DNA from: CAIXPS01 sp034430115
GTDB taxonomy: Bacteria > Chloroflexota > Anaerolineae > J036 > Brachytrichaceae
Direction of reading: 5' to 3'
Length of the DNA: 8,662 nucleotides
Assembly: GCA_034430115.1 (NCBI GenBank)
Contig: DAOUFG010000197.1
Span: forward strand, 1 to 8,662
Made by a program: the position numbers and the translations under genes. The notes beneath the pieces were generated by a model. The model searched no databases and was not told the DNA's origin. It saw only the letters and a list, made by a program, of their open reading frames with translations. Shown here in pieces: positions 1-4,313 of this stretch (position 1 is its first letter; each line of letters begins with the position of its first letter).

Positions 1-2
1 TG

Positions 3-275
3 CCCGCCACGATCACGCCACCGCCGATTAATACGGCGACCTTAGCACCGGCGCCGACGAGCACCTCACAGCCTACGAACACGCCCGAACCACCCACTCA
101 CACACCGACTGCCACTTTGCCGCCAACGGTGACGAATACGCCTCCCACGCCGCCGACGCCCACAGCAACTTTCACACCCGAGCCGCCAACAGATACGCCC
201 GAACCACCGACCAATACACCACCGCCGCCACCCCCGCACGAGACGGCAAACCCGCCGCAACAGCCAGCGCCATAG
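3..275 (+). CDS. C-terminal P/T-rich tail of a probable secreted or surface protein (5' truncated)
   Basis: Reading from base 3, an open frame of 90 codons enters from the window edge and stops at TAG 273-275. Almost every residue is Pro, Thr, Ala, Asn or Glu, in a loose repeat such as NTPEPPTHTPTATLPPT and FTPEPPTDTPEPPTNTP, ending PPQQPAP. The 14-nt string ACGCCCGAACCACC occurs at both 81-94 and 195-208, showing that the tail is internally repetitive at DNA level. Tails of this kind are common as extracytoplasmic, possibly glycosylated linkers in Chloroflexota and other monoderm bacteria; that reading is inference. No catalytic domain is in view, so the protein's function cannot be assigned. 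The minus-strand open frames over this region are shadows produced by its skewed composition. A strong hairpin follows 12 nt after the stop. Confidence 0.75.
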   Translation, partial: PATITPPPINTATLAPAPTSTSQPTNTPEPPTHTPTATLPPTVTNTPPTPPTPTATFTPEPPTDTPEPPTNTPPPPPPHETANPPQQPAP

Positions 276-287
276 CGGACGATCTAT

Positions 288-326
288 AACCGCAGGGCGG
301 CACACATGACGTGCCGCCCTGTGGTT
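288..326. terminator. Hairpin terminator between convergent genes
   Basis: A 16-bp stem (288-303 pairing with 311-326, one G-U pair) has a 7-nt loop. Its core CAGGGCGGCAC/GTGCCGCCCTG is a perfect 11-bp match. On the plus strand it ends in GGTTTTG, a short T run; on the minus strand the trailing T run is weaker. It lies between the plus-strand gene ending at 275 and the minus-strand LCP gene ending at 342, so it can serve both, with better intrinsic-terminator character on the plus strand. Confidence 0.8.
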
Positions 327-341
327 TTGCGAAGACGAACG

Positions 342-1931
342 TTACTGCTGCGCTGTGCCCCCTGGCGTGGAAGTAGGAATCAGGTCTTCCGCTGCCGGCG
401 CCAGTGTCACTTCGCCCGCCATATTCGCGGTAGACGGGCACGAGTTGTAATCTTTGCCCAGGATGATCTGAGCCACCGCATCGCTACCGGCACCGCCGGG
501 CTGCTCGGAAATGAGCGAGTTGCGCACATTGAAGATGCTGGCCAGGCGCGGGATAGGTGAGCCCTTCGGCGTGGTGGTGTAATCGATGATCTGCGTCTGC
601 GCCTCGACGGTGTCAGAGACGACCACGGAAACGACCGAGAAACCCTCCCAGGCCAGGCGGTCGGTCGCCACAGTTTCCATATCCTTGCGCCCCGAAGCGT
701 TCACCACCTCCACGTTGATGCGGTTTTGCGCCCGGTTGCCGGGCGGTGGGGAGAGTGCTTCGGTAATGTACGGAATGGTATCTTCGGTGGGCAGTAACAC
801 CATCGCCCCATCCGAACGCGTGAAAGCCTTGATCACCGGGTAGGTGATGACGCGCGTCTTGATCGCCAGGTTATCCAGGCGGGTGGCAACGTCGATGAAT
901 TGGGGAATGCTGGCTAAGCCCAGGTCAGTCTCCACGTTTTCCTGGTATTGCTGATAGAGCGGCAAGGCATTAGCCAGCAGGTTCGACTTTTTGATCTTGC
1001 TAAATAGCCCACGCAACACCTTCTGCTGGCGCCGTGCGCGGTCAAAGTCGGTGGTGGATTCGCGCGAACGCGAATACATCAACGCCTGGTAACCGGTCAG
1101 GTGCATCACGCCCGGGTAGACATCCAGGTCCTCGGTGCCGACCATCTTGGTGTGTTTCAACACCGAAGAAGCGTCGGGGAACGTATCGTGCAATTCGCAC
1201 TCCACGATCACGTCCACGCCTCCGAGCTCATCGACGATATTCACAAACCCCGAGAAGTCCACCCGCACGAAGTAATCGATCTTGATGCCGAAATTCTTGC
1301 GCAAAACCAGCGCCAGGAAGGCCGGCCCACCACCCGGATAATCATTCAGATAGCCGAGTTGGAAGGCGGTGTTGATGCGGTCGTCCGAGTGGCCAGGGAT
1401 GCGCACCTGCAAGTCGCGCGCAAACGAAAGGAGGCTCACGGAAGGCAGGTCCGGGTTGATGCTGGCGACCAGGATCGTATCGGTGCGCGCGTAACGCGGG
1501 TCCGCCGAGTTATCGCTGCCAAGCAACAACACATTGACCGTTCTAGGGGCCTGCACCAGTAACGGCGCATCGCCGGCCTCGATGTCGAACGAACTGGAGT
1601 CGATCACTGCCGACGTAGGGATAGGCCCAATCGTGCCCGTGATCGACGGATACGCCTGCGACATCACGGTCGATGTCAACGTCGCGCTCTCCGGCTCAGT
1701 GGCCACACCCGGTTCAGTGGTCACCTCCGGCGGCGCGGGGGTATCTGTCACCTCCGCGCCGGACGTGTCGGCCACCTGCGCCGCAGCGGTCGGCTGCGTG
1801 GGCTGTGCTGCCTGCATCATCGGTTGTGTCGCATATGCAGAATTGCTGGTCCAATTCACGCCCAGGCCCAGCGAAACGAGCACCACCATGAGCAACAACA
1901 ATTCAAAGAAAGTAGTGAGCCGCCTGGACAT
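342..1931 (-). CDS. LytR-CpsA-Psr (LCP) family envelope glycopolymer transferase with LytR_C domain
   Basis: This 529-aa protein has a short cytoplasmic N-terminus and one membrane segment (about residues 8-25). A P/T/A-rich extracytoplasmic linker follows (about 38-125), then the LCP domain (about 132-313) and a LytR_C-type domain (about 405-495). LCP hallmarks are visible: VLLLGSDN, R149-T-D151, SFARDL with R172/D173, DRINTAF with R185, and YSRSR...DFDRARRQQ (288-303). These Arg/Asp residues bind the polyprenyl pyrophosphate and metal in known LCP enzymes. Family members move glycopolymers from lipid carriers to peptidoglycan or other acceptors outside the membrane. The usual Pro of the SFPRD motif is Ala here. 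The start ATG lies 6 nt after the stop of the upstream racemase homologue. The nearest Shine-Dalgarno-like AAAGG is 13 nt from the start, rather far, so translation is probably coupled. The acceptor and glycopolymer are unknown. Confidence 0.92.
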   Translation of the reverse strand: MSRRLTTFFELLLLMVVLVSLGLGVNWTSNSAYATQPMMQAAQPTQPTAAAQVADTSGAEVTDTPAPPEVTTEPGVATEPESATLTSTVMSQAYPSITGTIGPIPTSAVIDSSSFDIEAGDAPLLVQAPRTVNVLLLGSDNSADPRYARTDTILVASINPDLPSVSLLSFARDLQVRIPGHSDDRINTAFQLGYLNDYPGGGPAFLALVLRKNFGIKIDYFVRVDFSGFVNIVDELGGVDVIVECELHDTFPDASSVLKHTKMVGTEDLDVYPGVMHLTGYQALMYSRSRESTTDFDRARRQQKVLRGLFSKIKKSNLLANALPLYQQYQENVETDLGLASIPQFIDVATRLDNLAIKTRVITYPVIKAFTRSDGAMVLLPTEDTIPYITEALSPPPGNRAQNRINVEVVNASGRKDMETVATDRLAWEGFSVVSVVVSDTVEAQTQIIDYTTTPKGSPIPRLASIFNVRNSLISEQPGGAGSDAVAQIILGKDYNSCPSTANMAGEVTLAPAAEDLIPTSTPGGTAQQ

Positions 1932-1937
1932 AGTCTA

Positions 1938-3194
1938 TTACTGGCCTTTCAAACGAAACAACATCTCTCCAGCGTGCGGGATGACCAGGATGCTGTCGTC
2001 ATCTTGCGCGCGGCGTTGCCAATCCTCAATCGACACACTGGCCGGGTCCACATAACCCAGGTTGATGTGCTCGGTGCGTTCGCGCGGGATGCTGGTTGCA
2101 ATGTCCACCTGCACGCGCGGCGTTTCCACCTTCGTGTCGGCATCGTAGGTGCCGGCGCCCTTCACGTTGGTGGAATGCGCCAGCGCCACTTTCGGAATAT
2201 GCGCGAAGCGATCCATCTGCTTTGCGAAATAGTCACGCACGTGATATCCGGCTTCATCCAGCCACTTGCCGTGGGTATAACTCACCTCGGTGATGTGCGG
2301 CGCATGAATGAGCACGCGTCCGCCGTCGGCTACCACTGGCTCCGCCTTAAACATGGCTTTGCCGCCCGTCCACAGATCGTCGTAGTGTTCCGCGGCATGT
2401 GCGATGACGGTGCGCACCGGCTTATCGAGATACGTCACGTGCACCTGCGCCGAAAGCGCTGCCGCTTCTCGCTGCGCTGAAATGGCATCGCCGCTAAAGA
2501 CGCCATGCACGCCGCGATCGCTGCATACATAGGCCACGCAGGTCACCGGCGTCGGCACGTAGGAGGCGAATTTATCGATCAACCGGCGCACCGGCGTATC
2601 TTCGATGCCGATGACGCCCATCGTGGTGAGCATCGCGCTCAACCAGTGGAAGGTGCTGATCGTCTCAAAGCCGGCCACACCGGGGAACAGATATTTATTG
2701 CCGCCGCTGTAGCCGACCGACTCATGCGGGAACACCGGGCCACAAATGACGATTTGGTCATGCTCCAGCAGTTGCTTGTTGATCACCACCGGCGCGGCAT
2801 CGGTCAAGATGTCGTTCGTGATGCTGCGCATATCCGCTTCGGGCACGGTTGCGATTTGCGTCAACGTGCCGGGGACGTACCACTCATGGTTCATCACGTT
2901 GAAGTTTCTCAACAGTGCCCGGTCGCTGGCGCTCATGCCCAGGTGACGCTCCAGTGCCTCATCACTCATTGCCATATGCGTGCCCAGCGCGATGATCACG
3001 TCAAACTGCTTGGCCTGGTGACCAATCGCGCGATATAAGGCGCGCATCATCAATGGAATCGGCGCCGTGCGTGTGCCATCGGGAATAATGACCAGCACCC
3101 GCTTGTTATTGACGTCCACCCCTGCTAACCCTTCCTGTACTTTTTCGATGACTTGCAGGTCAGATAATAGGGGAACCTGTTTTTGCTCAATCAT
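1938..3194 (-). CDS. LarA-like nickel-pincer 2-hydroxyacid racemase homologue (lactate racemase family)
   Basis: The protein is 418 aa from ATG 3192-3194. LarA enzymes racemise or epimerise 2-hydroxyacids using a nickel pincer nucleotide (NPN) bound covalently to a lysine. Candidate counterparts of the Lactiplantibacillus LarA residues, aligned by eye, are PDGTR (R42), GTH (H73), FPHESVGYSGGNK (H157 and K167), FHW (H183) and TGGKAM (K279). The H-to-K spacing of 10 and K-to-H spacing of 16 match LarA's H174, K184 and H200. No residue obviously equivalent to LarA W358 was found, so the substrate may not be lactate. The longer frame to TTG 3218 is rejected because it would contain the Shine-Dalgarno AAGGAGG. 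The NPN synthesis genes larB, larC and larE are not in this window. The gene is first in a two-gene unit with the LCP gene, which gives no clear metabolic clue. Confidence 0.85.
   Translation of the reverse strand: MIEQKQVPLLSDLQVIEKVQEGLAGVDVNNKRVLVIIPDGTRTAPIPLMMRALYRAIGHQAKQFDVIIALGTHMAMSDEALERHLGMSASDRALLRNFNVMNHEWYVPGTLTQIATVPEADMRSITNDILTDAAPVVINKQLLEHDQIVICGPVFPHESVGYSGGNKYLFPGVAGFETISTFHWLSAMLTTMGVIGIEDTPVRRLIDKFASYVPTPVTCVAYVCSDRGVHGVFSGDAISAQREAAALSAQVHVTYLDKPVRTVIAHAAEHYDDLWTGGKAMFKAEPVVADGGRVLIHAPHITEVSYTHGKWLDEAGYHVRDYFAKQMDRFAHIPKVALAHSTNVKGAGTYDADTKVETPRVQVDIATSIPRERTEHINLGYVDPASVSIEDWQRRAQDDDSILVIPHAGEMLFRLKGQ
3163..3177. repeat. 15-bp direct repeat, left copy
   Basis: GATAATAGGGGAACC here is identical to 4246-4260 in the same orientation, and flanking bases differ. 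This copy lies inside the 5' end of the racemase gene, where the minus strand encodes VPLLS. The two copies bracket the divergent intergenic region and the MNT/HEPN pair. Chance expectation for an exact 15-mer pair in a window this size is a few percent, so coincidence is possible. Confidence 0.6.
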
Positions 3195-3202
3195 TTGACC
3201 AC

Positions 3203-3209
3203 CCTCCTT
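3203..3209 (-). promoter_or_regulatory. Shine-Dalgarno site fixing the racemase start
   Basis: On the minus strand AAGGAGG lies 8 nt upstream of ATG 3194. It is the strongest ribosome-binding site noticed in the window and decides the start codon against the in-frame TTG at 3218. Confidence 0.85.
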
Positions 3210-3238
3210 GGTGCGCAACGCAAGCGTGAGATTTGTCT

Positions 3239-3266
3239 ATGATACTCGCAATCGACCAGCGCTGAA
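3239..3266 (-). promoter_or_regulatory. Weak candidate promoter for the racemase-LCP unit
   Basis: On the minus strand TTCAGC (3261-3266, 3 of 6 matches to the -35 consensus) is followed after 16 nt by TATCAT (3239-3244, 5 of 6 matches to the -10 consensus). Transcription would start about 38 nt before the ATG at 3194. The -35 match is poor, so this is only a candidate. Confidence 0.25.
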
Positions 3267-3412
3267 TATGCGTTTCTCGCACGTTTTTGCGACACCTGCC
3301 AAGGGATTTACCCCACCCTGAAATGATTCTACGATACGGCGTTCCCCCTCCGGAGTGATACGCCACTGGTATTGTATTACTGTCCTGTAATTTTTGCGAA
3401 AGCTTCTCGCAA
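3243..3412. promoter_or_regulatory. Cluster of repeated TTCTCGCA / TTTTTGCGA half-sites
   Basis: In the divergent intergenic region TTCTCGCA occurs at 3274-3281 and 3404-3411, and the related TACTCGCA at 3243-3250. TTTTTGCGA occurs at 3284-3292 and 3391-3399. They form two inverted repeats: TCGCA-N6-TGCGA (3277-3292) and TTGCGA-N7-TCGCAA (3394-3412). The half-sites are in opposite order in the two copies. This could be an operator acting on the racemase unit. No regulator is identified, and a competing coding interpretation exists for the same bases. Confidence 0.3.
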
Positions 3413-3511
3413 GGCGATCAACCAGCCAGCGGGTTACGATGCCAGGTCATCGCTGATGCCAGACGCAATTCATCGGCACGGACTCTATTAGATAGATTGG
3501 TGTACCCGCCC

Positions 3512-3517
3512 TATAAT
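3512..3517 (+). promoter_or_regulatory. Candidate -10 element for the MNT/HEPN operon
   Basis: TATAAT matches the sigma-70 -10 consensus exactly and lies 18 nt before the ATG at 3536. The corresponding -35 region is poor (TTAGAT at 3488-3493 with an 18-nt spacer). Transcription would begin near 3523-3525, giving a very short leader with the Shine-Dalgarno sequence at its 5' edge. Confidence 0.4.
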
Positions 3518-3522
3518 CATGG

Positions 3523-3528
3523 AAAGGA
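3523..3528 (+). promoter_or_regulatory. Shine-Dalgarno site of the nucleotidyltransferase gene
   Basis: AAAGGA lies 7 nt upstream of ATG 3536. It supports that start rather than the upstream in-frame TTG at 3497, which has no ribosome-binding site and would place the TATAAT inside the coding region. Confidence 0.65.
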
Positions 3529-3535
3529 TAACAAG

Positions 3536-3865
3536 ATGATCGCAGAAATTGAGCTAAACAGAGACCGATTGGCTGTGCTGTGCAAGCGCTTCCGTGTGAA
3601 GCGCCTCGACTTGTTTGGCTCTGCGGCCACTGGCACGTTTAATCCCCAAACAAGTGACCTTGACTTTATTGTGCTTTTCAACGATGCCGGCGAGCCAGGC
3701 TATGCGCGCCGCTATCTCGACTTTGCCGAATCCTTGGAGCAGTTGTTCAACCGCCGTGTTGATTTGCTCACAGAACGATCAATCCATAACCCGTTCTTCC
3801 AAGAAAATGTAGATCGCTCACGAGAAACTCTCTATGAAGATCGAAGCGAAAAAGCGGCTGCTTGA
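3536..3865 (+). CDS. MntA-like minimal nucleotidyltransferase, antitoxin of an MNT/HEPN pair
   Basis: This 109-aa protein has the minimal nucleotidyltransferase fold signature: LFGSAATG (G28, S29), then SDLDFIV (D41, D43) and the third acidic residue D76 in RRVDLLTE. The spacing is GS-X11-DXD, one longer than the GS-X10-DXD of some MNTs. I recall that spacing from the common subgroup carrying FGSAxxGxFxPxxSDxDF. In characterised MNT/HEPN systems the MNT protein adds AMP to a tyrosine of the HEPN partner and so silences it. All three acidic residues are present, so an active enzyme is expected. The 3' end overlaps the hepT-like gene by 32 nt. Codon use is less GC-biased than in the flanking recD2 and racemase genes, which suggests horizontal acquisition. 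The exact physiological role (defence, stress or plain addiction) cannot be told from sequence. Confidence 0.85.
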   Translation: MIAEIELNRDRLAVLCKRFRVKRLDLFGSAATGTFNPQTSDLDFIVLFNDAGEPGYARRYLDFAESLEQLFNRRVDLLTERSIHNPFFQENVDRSRETLYEDRSEKAAA

Positions 3866-4175
3866 CGCCTTAAACGCTTGCCGTGCCATTGCTCAGTTTA
3901 CAGTGGGTCAGAGCTTCGATACGTATGATGGGAACCTGTTACTTCGCTCAGCTGTCGAAAGGCAATTTGAGATCGTGGGAGAATCGCTGAGCAAAGCGGA
4001 AGACATTGACCCATCACTGACAGAGCAAATCCCTGACATACGGCGGATCATTGGACTTCGCAACCGTATCATTCATGGCTATGACACCGTTGACAACCAA
4101 ATTGTATGGGATATCGTACACACCGAGTTGCCCAAGCTGATTGACCAATTAGAGTTATTACTTCTATCGACGTAA
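3834..4175 (+). CDS. HepT-like HEPN (DUF86) toxin, probable RNase
   Basis: This 113-aa, largely helical protein carries the HEPN catalytic motif R-X4-H as R76-N-R-I-I-H81, followed by G82 and Y83. The whole motif RX4HXY is therefore intact, including the tyrosine that MntA-type partners AMPylate in characterised HepT proteins. HEPN proteins of this family are metal-independent RNases; that activity is inferred here. Supporting segments include LLLRSAVERQFEIVGE (35-50), typical of DUF86, and IGLRNRIIHGYDTVD. The ATG at 3834 lies inside the nucleotidyltransferase gene, 32 nt before its end, in a different frame. A weak GAGA sits about 9 nt upstream, so translational coupling is likely. Toxin downstream of MNT antitoxin is a known gene order. 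No clear terminator follows. Confidence 0.87.
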   Translation: MKIEAKKRLLDALNACRAIAQFTVGQSFDTYDGNLLLRSAVERQFEIVGESLSKAEDIDPSLTEQIPDIRRIIGLRNRIIHGYDTVDNQIVWDIVHTELPKLIDQLELLLLST

Positions 4176-4313
4176 AGCGTCTTTCAGACCACCAAAATCT
4201 GCTGCATGGGTTACACCGGATATAGTGATTAGATCCAATCCAAGGGATAATAGGGGAACCGAAACATTTGTTCGCATTTGCGCGTTAGCGTGTGTTCGTT
4301 TTTAGCAAGTAAA
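4176..4313. other. Gap between hepT-like gene and recD2
   Basis: No gene is seen here. It contains the right copy of the 15-bp direct repeat (4246-4260) and a short imperfect GTCT/AGAC stem (4181-4191) too weak to call a terminator. The upstream in-frame TTG (4278) and GTG (4290) are possible alternative recD2 starts. An in-frame TAG at 4251 sets the outer limit for that gene. Confidence 0.55.
4246..4260. repeat. 15-bp direct repeat, right copy
   Basis: This is the second exact copy of GATAATAGGGGAACC (first at 3163-3177). It lies in the gap between the hepT-like gene and recD2. Its AGGGGA resembles a Shine-Dalgarno sequence but is too far from the usable GTG/TTG starts of recD2. Confidence 0.6.

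Larger units (their letters stand above)
3237..3446 (-). pseudogene. Start-less open frame, possible decayed winged-helix protein fragment
   Basis: Minus-strand codons from 3446 down to TAG 3237-3239 stay open for 69 codons but contain no usable upstream ATG, GTG or TTG. The translation reads like protein rather than random sequence: RWLVDRLARSF, then YQWRITPEGERRIVESF, the second resembling the wing and last helix of winged-helix DNA-binding domains (ITPEGER). Just upstream, in another frame (ending TGA at 3418-3420), RADELRLASAMTWH also looks coding-like. A single frameshift near 3420-3450 could join them. A decayed regulator or toxin gene is therefore possible. Chance remains a serious alternative, because an open frame of this length is not rare in GC-rich DNA and no database comparison was possible. 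Confidence 0.28.
3219..3511. other. Divergent intergenic region, no confident intact gene
   Basis: This stretch lies between the minus-strand racemase gene and the plus-strand nucleotidyltransferase gene. It holds the TTCTCGCA/TTTTTGCGA half-site cluster, the start-less winged-helix-like frame and an 8-bp palindrome CTCCGGAG (3349-3356). That palindrome lies inside a wider GGCGT...ACGCC inverted repeat (3338-3363). It must also carry the promoters of both flanking units. Confidence 0.6.

Noticed and set aside
66..441. Minus-strand Arg/Trp-rich and other open frames opposite the P/T-rich tail
   Set aside because: They are complements of a Pro/Thr-rich repeat. Their composition is a by-product of it, and they cross the terminator.
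3195..3218. Eight-codon N-terminal extension of the racemase gene from TTG 3218
   Set aside because: It would translate the strong Shine-Dalgarno AAGGAGG (3203-3209) that is correctly placed for ATG 3194.
3338..3363. GGCGT...ACGCC inverted repeat with internal CTCCGGAG as an operator or riboswitch
   Set aside because: The stem is short with a long loop, and it coincides with the winged-helix-like frame, so no specific regulatory call is justified.
3376..3391. ATTAC-N6-GTAAT inverted repeat followed by T residues, as a terminator
   Set aside because: The stem is only 5 bp and A/T-rich, with no gene ending next to it in a suitable orientation.
3497..3535. Thirteen-codon N-terminal extension of the nucleotidyltransferase from TTG 3497
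   Set aside because: It has no ribosome-binding site, covers the TATAAT at 3512-3517, and AAAGGA fits ATG 3536.
4266..4268. Possible ATT start for recD2, 8 nt after AGGGGA (4252-4257)
   Set aside because: The spacing is good, but ATT starts are very rare and the encoded residues do not resemble a RecD2 N-terminus.
3219..4313. CRISPR array, tRNA gene or transposase in the accessory-looking middle region
   Set aside because: There are no regularly spaced repeats, no cloverleaf-like segment and no transposase-like reading frame.
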